A program made the translations under genes and the position numbers. The notes under the pieces were generated by a model. That model saw only the letters and a program-made list of their open reading frames with translations, searched no databases and was not told where the DNA came from. A stretch of 64,000 bases of DNA from Cercospora beticola (taxonomy: Eukaryota > Ascomycota > Dothideomycetes > Mycosphaerellales > Mycosphaerellaceae). Positions 54,098 to 64,000 of this stretch are shown piece by piece (position 1 is the stretch's first letter; every line of letters begins with the position of its first letter). The stretch lies in contig NC_088942.1 of the NCBI RefSeq assembly GCF_033473495.1, positions 1,798,001-1,862,000 on the forward strand. Direction: 5' to 3'.

Positions 54098-55708
54098 ATG
54101 GAGCACGAGAAGGCTATACAGCAAGAAGGCTTCGTCGATTGCGATTTCGGCAATGGGAATAACAGCAAGATCGGTGTTCATCAGGATGTCTCTGATATGC
54201 GACGACTCGGACGGGATCAGGAGCTTCGCAGATCGTTCACATCATTCTCTATCCTCGGCCTCGCCACTGTGACGATGGGCACTTGGGTCGCCATGACCAC
54301 AAATTCCACCTTCTCGCTTATCAATGGCGGCCTAGCTGGAACGATCTGGGTGTACTTTGGATGCTGGATGTTCACCATCACCTTGGTGTGCAGCTTGGCA
54401 GAAATGGCCTCCATGAGCCCTACCAGTGGCGGCCAATACCACTGTAAGTCTGAGCTTGACATCTGCTCGTCCAGATCACTGAGAATTGTAGGGGTTTCCG
54501 AATTCGCGCCACCCTCTCAGCAAAAGTTCTTGAGCTACTGCGTTGGCTGGCTGAGCGCCTTGGGCTGGCAAGCTGCGATAGCGGGAACGGTGTATGTGAG
54601 CAGCGTTCTCATGCTGGAGCTTGTGGCTTTCAACACCGGATTCGTATACACTCGATGGCAAGTGACCTTGCTCATGATCGGACTCGGACTTTTCGGAACT
54701 TTCTTCAATACGTTTGGCGCCAAGCGGTTGCCATTGCTGGAGGGCATCGTGCTCTGCCTCACGATATTTGGATTCTTCAGCGTTTACGTGCCATTATGGG
54801 TGCTTGCACCAAAGGCATCAACAAAGGAAGCCTTCACACAATTCTCCAACTTCGGTGGCTGGCCTTCAGTCGGAACGGCCTGTATCGTTGGCCAGCTCAC
54901 GGCGGGCGCGGCGTTCGTTGGCAGTGATGCACCCGTCCATCTCGCGGAAGAAGTCAAGAATGCCTCGCTCGCCGTGCCAAGGATGATGCTGACCACGATC
55001 CTGCTCAACGGGGCCTTTGGATTCGTCGCCATCATTTCTTTCGTCCTCTGCATTACGGACGTGGAGTCGGTGGTCGGGTCCACTTCCATATTCCCGTTCG
55101 TCGATGTCTTCTATGCAGGGACAGGCAGCAGAGCTGGAGCGACAGCAATGGCATGCATACCACTCGTGCTTACGATTTGCACATCGCTCAATGCTATGGC
55201 GGCAGCATCTCGACAAGCCTGGGCACTGTCGAGAGATGGAGGCCTTCCATTTTCGGGATGGTTCCGCAAAGTTGTGACAATCGGCACGCCAATCCCATTG
55301 AACGCGATCTTGTTCTCCCTTTCGATCCTGGTCATCCTGGCCCTGATCAACATTGGAAGCAGCACTGCGTTCAACAGCATTGTGGGCTTGCTAACTTCGG
55401 CCACAAGCTTCTCATATGCGGTGTCGATCGGATCGATTCTGAGCAAGAGGCTTCGGCGTGAGCCACTTCCGCATGCCAGGTGGTGGCTGGGAATTTTCGG
55501 ACTGCCCATTAATGTGATCGCGTTTCTTTACGTCTGCTTCACTGCAATCATGAGCTTCTTCCCGGTCTTCGCAGAGGTCACAGCTACCACAATGAACTGG
55601 TCTGTGGTCATGTTCGCGGGAGTATTCGCGATTGCGGCGATAGATTACGCCTTGCGCGGAAGAAAGAAATACAAGGGACCTGTAGTAAATATTAGAAGGG
55701 ACGAGTAG
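54098..55708 (+). CDS. amino-acid/GABA-type permease, APC superfamily (copy 1)
   Basis: The frame is open throughout, but 54444-54491 is a 48-nt in-frame intron (GTAAGT...TTGTAG). Removing it restores GGQYH-W-VSEFAP, the conserved motif of fungal GABA/choline/amino-acid permeases, and gives 520 residues. About 12 helices are visible, with LRRSFTSFSILGLATVTMGTW at the start, GSDAPVHLAEEVKNAS in the middle and LNAMAAASRQAWALSRDGGLPF after helix 8. The family imports GABA, choline, polyamines or amino acids across the plasma or vacuolar membrane; the substrate is not readable from sequence. It is divergent from the rhodopsin-like gene, and the same pair recurs in mirror image at 58523-62369. Confidence 0.93.
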   Translation: MEHEKAIQQEGFVDCDFGNGNNSKIGVHQDVSDMRRLGRDQELRRSFTSFSILGLATVTMGTWVAMTTNSTFSLINGGLAGTIWVYFGCWMFTITLVCSLAEMASMSPTSGGQYHCKSELDICSSRSLRIVGVSEFAPPSQQKFLSYCVGWLSALGWQAAIAGTVYVSSVLMLELVAFNTGFVYTRWQVTLLMIGLGLFGTFFNTFGAKRLPLLEGIVLCLTIFGFFSVYVPLWVLAPKASTKEAFTQFSNFGGWPSVGTACIVGQLTAGAAFVGSDAPVHLAEEVKNASLAVPRMMLTTILLNGAFGFVAIISFVLCITDVESVVGSTSIFPFVDVFYAGTGSRAGATAMACIPLVLTICTSLNAMAAASRQAWALSRDGGLPFSGWFRKVVTIGTPIPLNAILFSLSILVILALINIGSSTAFNSIVGLLTSATSFSYAVSIGSILSKRLRREPLPHARWWLGIFGLPINVIAFLYVCFTAIMSFFPVFAEVTATTMNWSVVMFAGVFAIAAIDYALRGRKKYKGPVVNIRRDE

Positions 55709-56077
55709 ACATGTCGTGGCTGTGAATAATTGTATTGTACAGTATGCATCTCTGTGGTCGCGCCACTCTCTGAGGCGACTGACCTCGAGTCAACGCAGAA
55801 GTATGGTGGGGTGTAGTTAGAGTGGTGACGTGGCTCCATGCAACCGGAAGGATAGACCATTCCCGCGATATGCGACAGTTGAACATAGTGGACATTGTTG
55901 ACAGACCGGTACTGCTGGTCATCGGATTCGGTCGCGCCGTCATTGTCGAATTTCTCGCTCACTTAAAGCACTCCAAAGTCGATGCCGCCTTCCTGTCGAT
56001 TTGCAGGACTCACAACACCAGCATTGGAGCGAGCATCGCGCCTCATGCATGTGCCCGTTACTTCACCTGTGAATTGA
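55709..56077. other. convergent 3' regions of permease copy 1 and GNAT gene
   Basis: 369 bp between two stop codons. Short frames only. Confidence 0.5.
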
Positions 56078-56733
56078 TCAGTGGGTGGCCTTGCGCGAAC
56101 ATTCGAGGTTTACAATACCTTTATGTGTGAGCTGCTGTTGATCGTAAAAGCCAAACCTCTTATACAAGAAATTGCCTTCAGCACTGGCCTCAATCCAGGC
56201 CGGTATGAACAGTAGATCGGCCAGCTCACAACCCCATCGCATCATCATGCTCCCGATGCCGCGGCGAACGTGTTCCGGCGATGTAAACAGAATGTGGAGA
56301 TCTGTCCCTCGTGTCAGATTACTTCGCTCGGAATCTTAGCCCACATACGAATGAACGGCTCTGCGTTGTTCTCGATTCTCGTTTTGTTCATTGGTTCCAT
56401 GATCTCTTTGGCCTCAGCAGCAAGCTCGCCGTCAACCCATGGCATCGGCTCATCTATTCCGCGAGGCTGCACGTTCGATGATGCAAGAGATAGCCTCCAA
56501 TTGCTTGCTGCCACAATTTCCCCAGTGGTCAAATCAGTGACCTTGATCCAGAGATCGGTTGGATCCTGGGCCATGTCCTCGGCATACTTTTTCGCAAGTT
56601 TTGGTAGATCATCGGTGTCTCTGCAGCCCATGAATAGCTCTCGAACGTATTTGGGCTTGAACGCCTCATACTGCACCTGAACCAGTTCCGCCATGTCGTT
56701 GGGCGTAGCCCTCGCAAGGACGAATTGTGCCAT
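56078..56733 (-). CDS. GNAT-family N-acetyltransferase
   Basis: Exon 1 (56349-56733) and exon 2 (56078-56301) give 202 residues; the donor is GTATGT with an AATCTGAC branch-like word before CAG. It begins MAQFVLARATPNDMAELVQVQYEAF, the first strand and helix of the GNAT fold. Exon 2 carries the acetyl-CoA loop: HLHILFTSPEHVRRGIGSMM (the R-R-G-I-G stretch), then CELADLLFIPAWIEASAEGN and FLYKRFGFYD. Without splicing the frame would end just before the cofactor site, so the intron is needed. The substrate is unknown; such small GNATs acetylate metabolites or drugs as often as proteins. The exact C-terminus (after HKG) could change if another intron exists. Confidence 0.85.
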
Positions 56734-57196
56734 ACTGATTGAACGAAAGGTCAGTGGCACGCGGTGGCGGCAGTCATAAACCCTCAACGCGTGTACACGC
56801 TGTCCCGGCTGTGTTCAAGACCGTCTCAGGCATATTACACCCTTGCAGACAATAGCGTTGTACAGCTGCATGCTTTTTGTTGAGCGAAAGCGCGTAGCCG
56901 CCTTGCTTCCGTGTTACTCTCGCTTGACGCGCAGTTGCCACCCGTCCGGGAGCAGAATTGCTCGAGTGAATAAGATCGTGCATGCTTAGGCACGCCTGTT
57001 TTCGTGTCTGCGAAATAGCCCATCAGTGGTGATGAGAGGAAAGAGACTGAGGTGAAGAGTGAAATGTCAAGCGGATGATGACGTGTTTCCCAGGGGCTGG
57101 AACTTCCGTGTTCCGACCACCGACGATGATGGATCCTGCCTGCATCGCCAGCGACAACATGAACAACACTTCTTATTATCACACGGCCAGCAGATT
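56734..57196. promoter_or_regulatory. divergent promoter region, GNAT gene and GT8 gene
   Basis: 463 bp between divergent start codons. Nothing specific seen. Confidence 0.4.
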
Positions 57197-58512
57197 ATGG
57201 GCGACGAGTACGATGACTGGGGCAATCCAAAACGGCCGCGCCGTGAGATGCCGCGGGAGAAAGGGCTTCTTGGCGCCTTGAAGTTCTATGGCAATCGGGC
57301 ATTCAGGCAATATCGGACGCTGCTCTCGGCAGCATTGTTTCTGGTCTGCCTGCTATACTACTTCTTGGGAACGACTGGTGAACCTGCCCCAAAGCCCATT
57401 GATTGGAGCAGATATGCATATGTGCAGTAAGCCGGCAAGCAGATCGCTGGATGACCAATATTCCGACTAACACCACCCTAGATACGTGACAGACAATCAC
57501 AGCCTCTGCAATGGTACTAACACCTTTGATATCCTGAGATCGGAACTGACGCTGTGCAGCCTACATGGTCTTTGATGCTCTGAAGCGGCATGGCAGCAAA
57601 GCAGATCGAATTCTGATGTATCCGAAGCAATGGGACAAAGTCGACGACTCGCCTCAAGACCGCAACAGTCAACTCCTCATTCGGGCGGAGAAGATATTCA
57701 AAGCCAAATTGAAGCCTATCTCAGTACTGGATGTCGACGGTGAATCTTCTCCCGGAACATTGAACGCTCCGAGTACGTGGGACTCATCGATCACGAAGTT
57801 GCGGGCCTTCGATCTTGTTGAGTACGATCGCGTGCTGCATATTGACAGTGACAGCACACTTTTGCAGAACTTGGACGAGCTATTCCTCCTCCCAAGCACT
57901 CCAGTTGCCATGCCTAGGGCTTATTGGTCTGAGGGCAGACCCAATCACTGGCAGTTGACCAGCTTGCTAATGCTGATCGAGCCGAACCCTTTCGAGCTCA
58001 AAAACTTTATTGACATTCTCATGTCATGGAAATTGAAGCCGGGCTTTCAGACTGGTAGGAATTATGACATGGATCTTCTCAATCACCGTTTTGGAGGCAG
58101 TGCAATGGTTCTTCCGCACCGCCCATACGCCATGCTTTCTGCCGAGTTCAGGAACCACGATCATTCAGCTTATCTGGGCACTATCAACGCTCCACGAGAC
58201 TCATATCCCTCCAAATATGGATGGGATGCGGATCGGGCATATCAAGAGGCGAAGCTCATACATTTCAGCGACTGGCCACTGCCGAAACCATGGGTCATGT
58301 GGCCGCATGAGGGCGTCAGCGAAATGCAGCCTGACTGCGGCGGCAAAAACCAGGGCACTTGCCGAGAACGCGAAATCTGGAAGGAGTTGTATAACGACTT
58401 CAGGAAGAGACGAAAGGATCTCTGCAGAATCTTGAGCGTACCGGCACCGAAGTGGTCAGACCTGAAGAATGCGACGCAACCGAAACCCTGGGCTGAGATC
58501 ATGGAACCCTGA
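57197..58512 (+). CDS. GT8-like glycosyltransferase, type II membrane protein
   Basis: Exons 57197-57426, 57482-57513 (a 32-nt micro-exon, YVTDNHSLCN) and 57560-58512 join in phase to 404 residues. A charged N-terminal tail (MGDEYDDWGNPKRPRRE) and one membrane helix (TLLSAALFLVCLLYYFLG, about 42-59) make a Golgi-type type II topology. The catalytic domain begins VTDNHSLCNAYMVFDALKRHGSKADRILMYP and has the nucleotide-sugar/metal DxD motif in LHIDSDSTLLQNLDELF, then NYDMDLLNHRFG and KLIHFSDWPLPKPW. The pattern resembles the Gnt1-type N-acetylglucosaminyltransferases and glycogenin-like GT8 enzymes of fungi; donor and acceptor are not established. Its stop codon lies only 10 bp from that of permease copy 2, so the 3' UTRs must overlap. 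Confidence 0.9.
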
Positions 58513-58522
58513 AAGAGCAACG

Positions 58523-60548
58523 CTACCACAATTCTCTCGAAGCCCGACGTATACTATCTGCCGGAGCTCGGTACTCTTTCCTCCCGCGGTAATGATACCA
58601 GGATATTGCAATGATCACTGTGCCTGCAAAGACCACGACGGCCCAGTTGGAGTATGCTGCTGTCGGGTGTGGAGTGCTTGGAAAGAAGATAAAGACAATC
58701 TGTACAGCCAAATACCCGACAGACATCACATTCACAGCCAAGCTTGCTTTGCCGAGACTGAATCGCGTTGGTGGTAGCTCTCCACCAGTTACCCTCCTGT
58801 GGATTATGCATCCAATCACGATCATGTAGCTGGTAAAAAGTGCAGACTGACAGAGTGTTCCAAGCGTCCGGAATGCGGCTGGCGAGCCGAGAACGATGAA
58901 GATGGACAAGATCTTGCGCACAAAATCAGTTCTGCAAAATGTCCATAGCCTAAGGAGCAGCTTACTGAGAATCCTAGTGTGACAGTTACGGCATTGAGAG
59001 GAATGTCCCAGCCCGGCCGCACGTGCGAAAGGAACGCGCTGAAGGGCAGCCCTCGATCGCGAGCAAAGGCGTAGAGTTGGCGAGAAGTGGTGGTGACCAT
59101 GTTGATGATGCCAAACAGCAGGAGGATGAAGACTATCGTAGTAAGTGTCGTTGCCCCTCCTCTCGATTGCGTGGCGTTCATAAAGATTTCTACGTAGGCA
59201 GGATGGCCGGCATTCAACAGTTCGTGGGTCGTCTCACCCCTGACAGTCAGATATGCTGGAGCAAAGTCAGCTCTCCTCACTTCCGGAAATTCGCAGGTCA
59301 GACATACTGATGACCATGAATAAGCAGGAGACATAGTTGAACACCGCAGTGGCCACCATGCTTCGCGGCAGAACCCAGGCAGCATCTTGCAGTTCCTCTG
59401 CGAGATGGGCTGCGCTGTCCTACGATCTGGCATGAGCCGGGAAGAATCTTTGGTATTGTAGCAGCAGCGAACCTACCGAGCCGAGGAAAGCACCACTCGC
59501 TCCACTCGTGCCAATCCACATTGCAACGCCGTCACTACCCCAGCCGGAGTAGTCGGTGAACTCAGTGAAGGTTGCTCGAGCCGGTGCTCTATCACCCATT
59601 ACCCTGGAAACCATCAGCATATTGTCTACAAGTGGCGCAGCCTCTCGCCATGATCTCGAGGCTGATTTCGACTGCTAGACTGACCACAACACTGTCAAGA
59701 CAGCGATATACGCAAAGACGTAAATGACAAACATGGCGCCTTCGAAACTTGGCAATTTCCGAAGCAGCACTGTATCTGCATGGTGCGGTCAGCGACTGCA
59801 AGCGATCTTCGCTGAAATCAAATCTTACTGAAAGCGAGTGTGCTCAGTACGATCGCAATCGTGAGAAGCACTCCTTGCCAGAGTTGCTGGACGTAAGTCG
59901 GGACCTCGAGGCTGATGATGCCCTGCACTGCCAGCGCACCACTGTATGCCGTCGAACATAAGGCCATCTGCCAGCCCAGGACCTGGACACGGGCTGGAGT
60001 CAGCGAAGCAAGCTACCAAGATGGCAAATACATACACAAAGCCAACCAGTAAGATACGACAGGAACTTCTGACAGTGCTTCGGCGCGAACTCGGACACCC
60101 CTGCAATTTTCAGTGATCCGGGCAGGCAGAAGTCCAATCTGTACTTACAATGGTACTGTCCGCCAGCACAAGGCGCCATGGACGCCATCTCAGCCATCGA
60201 TAGCGTAGTCAACGACATGCCGAAGATGACGATAACGTAACCCCAAATACCGCCGGCACTGCCTCCATTCGTCAAAATGGAAGATGCACCCGGGAGAGCA
60301 AGAACCCATCCATTCACCAATATCAAGGAGTACCCAAATATGGAGAGGAATCGAAAATTGCGGCGGAGCTCCTGCTTCTTGTTCATACGATGCATGTCGC
60401 GGTTGTCATGATAAGTGTTCTTGAATCTCGTTGACCCGAGGATTGGCGGCAAAGGGTCAAGACCTTCCAGAATTCCCACAGGCTGGATGATATCTGGATC
60501 ACTTCCACTGGCAGCGGCTTCCTGGCTGGCATGCGACTGTGTCGCCAT
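58523..60548 (-). CDS. amino-acid/choline-type permease, APC superfamily (copy 2)
   Basis: Eight exons (60149-60548, 60036-60100, 59829-59982, 59685-59775, 59477-59603, 59308-59419, 58966-59255, 58523-58912), 542 residues; all seven joints keep phase, and each restores a conserved block. Start MATQSHASQEAA. Blocks: LRRNFRFLSIFGYSLILVNGW, GGQYHWVSEFAP, VLWVMGDRAPARATFTEF, FLGSDSAAHLAEELQDA and TSRQLYAFARDRGLPFSAF. Intron 1 sits at exactly the same place and phase as the only intron of copy 1 and is also 48 nt. Intron 4 (59604-59684) begins GTCAGT and hides an in-frame TAG that would otherwise look like a disruption. The protein is clearly diverged from copy 1, so substrate may differ. It is divergent from rhodopsin-like copy 2. 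Confidence 0.88.
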
Positions 60549-61157
60549 CTCTCGCCTGCGAACACTCGGTATCCGAGGCCACCAGCGAAGTTTTGCAGCA
60601 CAGCGATTATATGTCGGGAACTGAAGGGTTACTCCCCTCTGCCGTAACGTCAGTCGAAGTTTTCGTGCTGAGTAGAGACGGGTCGGCCCCGAGGATTCGC
60701 AGAGAGCGGAGCAATACATCCGCTCACACGTGTTACCGTGGTCGGCAGCAGACATCGATTCCATGGTGCTCACCTTCACACCCCTGTGCTCTCGGTTCGT
60801 CGCACGCAGCCGGACCACCGGACCTCGTCCGATCTCATGTGCCCTATGGCTTACGATCCAGCACCCCAGGCCTCGGGCAGAACCTTAACATGACCTTTGC
60901 TGAGATGTTTCCAGTTGATGGACAACGGAAGAAAGTCGGCACGTCAGCCTTCATGGGTGTTGACGATGTGATTAGAGTTTGTGAATACGAACCCGTTGTC
61001 AATGCATCATCAACGTCGAAACACATCTGGTTGAGAATTGCTTCCATCTGTCCTGCAGCCTTCACCATGAACGAGGAGCATTCGAAGACACTGACGCCTG
61101 CTGAATAGGGAAGAGAGATCGGAGTGCAATGCAGCCACCGAGAAAGGCAGGCGTAAA
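60549..61157. promoter_or_regulatory. divergent promoter, permease copy 2 and 7TM protein copy 2
   Basis: 609 bp between divergent start codons. A chance frame (60539-61108, +) spans it without domain content. Confidence 0.4.
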
Positions 61158-62369
61158 ATGACCCGGTTTGCGGTCAACACAGCATCGGACAGAAGTGCGT
61201 CGGTCTGGGTTCTGACAATTCTCGCCATCATCTACTCCTGCCTCACCTTAGGAACACGCGTATATTTCAGGATCGCCTCATGGGCTATCGAGGACAATAT
61301 GATTCTGGCAGCCACGATACTGGCCTGCGGAGAGTACACCGTGACCATGTACGCCGCGCGACATGGCGTTGGCTCCAGCCTGGGACTTCTCAGTGAGTCA
61401 GATCAGGATGCAGTAAATACGGCAAGTCGTAATTCGGCGACTGTGGTCAACGCGCACTGACAGCGCAACAGGCATACAGAGCGAGTCAGGTCATTTTCCT
61501 CATCGCACTCACGCTATCCAAGCTATCGATCACACTCTTGATCCTACGGATCTTTTCGAATCTGCAAAGTCGGCTCGCATCTATGGCCTGCACTTCCGTA
61601 ACAGTGGCGGTGGTAGCCTGGGGTGTGGCATCTACACTGGCCACTTCTATACGCTGCGAGCCAGCACGAGTTCAGATGGAGCAAGGCGAACAGGTGTGCC
61701 CAGGTCATGAGGGGCGCTGGCTGACAATTACTGTTGCTGCGTGCCTAATCGAAACTTGGATCGCTGCTCTTCCCGCGATATTGTGTATCAATCTTCGCAT
61801 GGACCTTGGAAAGAAAATAAAGGTGTTTTTGGCTTTCAGTTTCCGACTTGGGTATGCATCATCGTCATCTGCCAACGAGCCTGGCTGATTTGAAGTACAG
61901 CTGCATCGTTTTCGCCGTCATGCACTATCTTGCGTACAACCGAGCATACAAAGGCAAGGTCGAAGAGGCACCTTTACTTGCAGACGTCGTCGTTTGGCAG
62001 CAGGCCGGCCTCTGCTATTCACTGCTCTCAGCCACGATCCCGGTCAGCTTGAACTTCATAGGCCAGTTTACCACAGGCGCCAGTGTGGCACTGTCATCTG
62101 GTCGGAAGTCCTCTGCTTGGAGTTCATCCGGACCATTTGGGAACCTATCTTTTAGCGGAAAGAGCAAACTCTCTGGCTCCATAGTTTCGGGACAGCGAGG
62201 CACTCTCCCCAGACAGTCGAACCAAGTCAGACAACCACCAGGTGTGTCTCACCCAGCGGCAGCAAAGCAGAAGTACAATGCCTCACACAGCATGGGAATG
62301 TTCCGAGACTACGCTTTTCAGCTCCCTCACGTGAATGTCCCAGGTGTGATCCCGGACCTTCCGGACTGA
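61158..62369 (+). CDS. fungal rhodopsin-like seven-helix membrane protein (copy 2)
   Basis: Exons 61158-61412, 61472-61851 and 61901-62369 give 367 residues. Helices include VWVLTILAIIYSCLTLGTRV, DNMILAATILACGEYTVTM, SQVIFLIALTLSKLSITLLI, RWLTITVAACLIETWIAALP and LGCIVFAVMHYLAY. The helix 3 entry ESDQDAAYRASQVIFLIALTLSKL aligns with ELDVVDKLVYTSSILFVLALCLSKL of copy 1, and a phase-0 intron lies at the same point in both. The C-terminus is cytosolic and Ser/Gly/Arg-rich. As for copy 1, a sensory role is a family expectation only. It converges with the second small secreted protein. Confidence 0.85.
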
Positions 62370-62486
62370 ATTTCGATTATCCTGTGCTAGATACCTCTTC
62401 ACAGCACTATGCCTCAGCAAGGTCCCGCAAGATCTTACACTGCGCTCCCAGTCCGCACGTTGCCACACCGCTCCAACACGCAACCC

Positions 62487-62902
62487 TCACAGCTTGTCAT
62501 GGCAAGTGCCATTTCTCACACCCGTGGGTTTCGGCATCCAATTCGTCCTGATAGGGGATCTGGTCCGATGCGGCTTGGAGTGAGAAGTACTGGTGGGCGA
62601 AGCCGACAGCCTGGAAGAGGAACTTGTTGCATCGGCACAAGTATTCTTTCTGGGCGCACAGAATCCGCAACCTTCTCGTACGCATTGAGCGTCGCCGACA
62701 GGACCAGCATTGCATGTAATGACATAGCATTGGAATCTTCCAGCTTGACGATCCTGCGAAGGTGTGAGAAGACGAACAGAGGCTCCCAGTCGTAAGGACA
62801 CCGCATAAGGCACAGACTCACGAAGATTTGGTTCGGTGGCGTGGCTGTGACCAATACGAGCATAGATGCAATAACCATTGCAATGAGACTTTGGGTCCTC
62901 AT
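62487..62902 (-). CDS. small secreted cysteine-rich protein (candidate effector)
   Basis: Exons 62822-62902 and 62487-62753 give 115 residues; the intron (62754-62821) is GTGAGT...CGCAG, phase 0. The N-terminus MRTQSLIAMVIASMLVLVTA is a signal peptide. The mature part has a compact cysteine cluster CYVITCNAGPVGDAQC and CVREGCGFCAPRKNTC (six cysteines in about 30 residues), then a Ser/Thr-Pro/Arg-rich tail with a seventh cysteine near the end. Reading on without the intron gives a less cysteine-rich frame, so the splice is preferred. No family recognised. Effector, antimicrobial or signalling peptide roles are all possible. Confidence 0.7.
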
Positions 62903-64000
62903 TTTGGCTGGACCTTTCAAGCCTTGCTTGCCGCCAGAAGTGTTTTTCAGGAAACGAAGAAATGGTCCGTACTTTGATCAGCTTGATAGCTGAGATCGCA
63001 AAATGTCGGGAACTGATGAGAGAAACGACGAACAAGCAGCAAGGGAAATCCATTGTTATTTTCCAATCTCGACGCCCAAGCATGCTCAAGTTACGCAGAC
63101 GCGTTTTGGGTCTCGTCGAGGAATGCACACATCTCGGCTTCGGCATTCGACCTCGTTTGTCACACAGCATGCTTCAGCAGAAAGACCCGACATCTAAACC
63201 ACGCTGTTTCCTGGATGTCCCAAAAAGCATCGACGTTGATCACTGCCGACAAAGAGCTTCATTGATCAGTATTCCGGGTCTCAATTTTATTACGCTATTC
63301 TCTGCGGCTTTCGACAGTTGACTAGAACAGCGGGAGCTGTATACTTGTCCAGAGAAGATACTGTTGGACCGACCAGACGGGTGGCTGAGGGCACTACTTG
63401 TGCCAAGATCTCAATCTGAGTGCATTTGCGGCAGTTTTGATACCCTATATTAACGATCAGCATCGCCCTTTGCAAACATAGCACCCCTCTGCGATCCTCA
63501 CTGCCACCAATGCCACTCTACAGCTTGCTCCCCCGCGTGCTGCAAGGCGGACAGGCTTTTGAAGGGGTGCAGCCCGGGCCTGGAGCATTCGAAACGACCA
63601 AGAGTAGCCCGTCTACCGATGGAAATCAATAGCCCGTATGTCGCCTCGCTGGAGCGTCGGTGCGTCCGAAGCTGAACTCAAGCATGCGATGACTACATCG
63701 GGGAGCTGAAACGCCGTCTCATCGCCTATTGAAGAGCACACTGCAGACGGGGAAACCGGCGACGAACCGGTTCCCGTACAAAGTATAGCGTTTCTGCAGT
63801 GTACGCCTTCAGCTCCATCTGACAACTTCCATGACCGGTAGCACCGAGAGCACAGCTCTTGTGCCCAGATCGCAAAGGAGAGGTCCACGTGGGAGCTGCA
63901 GTGCAGTAGCTCGACAGCCACACCCCACTTCTCACCATTGACCAGCTCTCCAGTTCCGCAAGTTGCAGTCGACAACACTTCGAGACTTCATCCACGGAAC
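62903..64000. other. intergenic to window end, no gene recognised
   Basis: About 1.1 kb. It should contain the promoter of the small secreted protein. Short overlapping frames at 62962-63321 (+), 63613-63978 (-) and 63726-63995 (-) have no domain content. Confidence 0.45.

Noticed and set aside
59604..59684. In-frame TAG in permease copy 2 suggesting a pseudogene
   Set aside because: The stop lies in an intron (GTCAGT...TTCCAG) whose removal restores the conserved VLWVMGDRAP block; all other joints are intact.
1..64000. tRNA and rRNA genes
   Set aside because: No A-box/B-box pair with a foldable cloverleaf and no rRNA-like segment was found by eye; a covariance search would be needed to be sure.

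Overview
The window reads as the nuclear genome of a filamentous ascomycete. The evidence is short (45-94 nt) GT-AG spliceosomal introns, a full-length FREQUENCY clock gene, SLD2, CDC7, condensin and AUR1 orthologues, fungus-only families (Zn2Cys6 factor, DUF6594, fungal rhodopsin-like 7TM proteins, siderophore transporter) and an AT-rich block mutated in the CpA-to-TpA manner of repeat-induced point mutation (RIP). Cys-rich secreted proteins and overall style suggest a plant-associated Dothideomycete, perhaps Mycosphaerellaceae; that placement is inference.

Layout. 1-5 kb: a small CYSTM protein gene and a long non-coding stretch that is probably promoter and leader of frq. 5-15.4 kb: frq, a Zn2Cys6 transcription factor, a GPI-type wall protein with a perfect 42-nt tandem array, and the mitochondrial ketone-body enzyme SCOT. 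15.5-41.4 kb: a dense housekeeping stretch (SLD2, DOPA-dioxygenase family, DUF6594, uL11m, AUR1, CDC7 divergent to condensin CND1, kinesin-10, a FSYVPG-repeat mucin, a LOG-type phosphoribohydrolase, a monocarboxylate-type MFS transporter).

41.36-48.54 kb is a RIP-degraded island without intact genes. Inside it I can delimit a complete Ty1/Copia retrotransposon on the minus strand (230-bp LTRs, 5-bp target duplication, half-tRNA-iMet primer site, recognisable integrase, RT and RNase H remnants). It is nested in an older element of about 1 kb flanked by a 14-bp direct repeat. That repeat includes the stop codon of the MFS gene, so the island separated two convergent genes that had been only about 57 bp apart.

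48.5-64 kb is an accessory-looking stretch: siderophore transporter, 12-Cys secreted protein, then a mirror-image arrangement in which a divergent pair (rhodopsin-like 7TM protein and amino-acid/GABA-type permease) occurs twice in opposite orientation around a GNAT acetyltransferase and a GT8 glycosyltransferase, followed by a second small Cys-rich secreted protein. Exon structures were worked out by eye from splice signals, reading phase and family similarity; no alignment or search was run.
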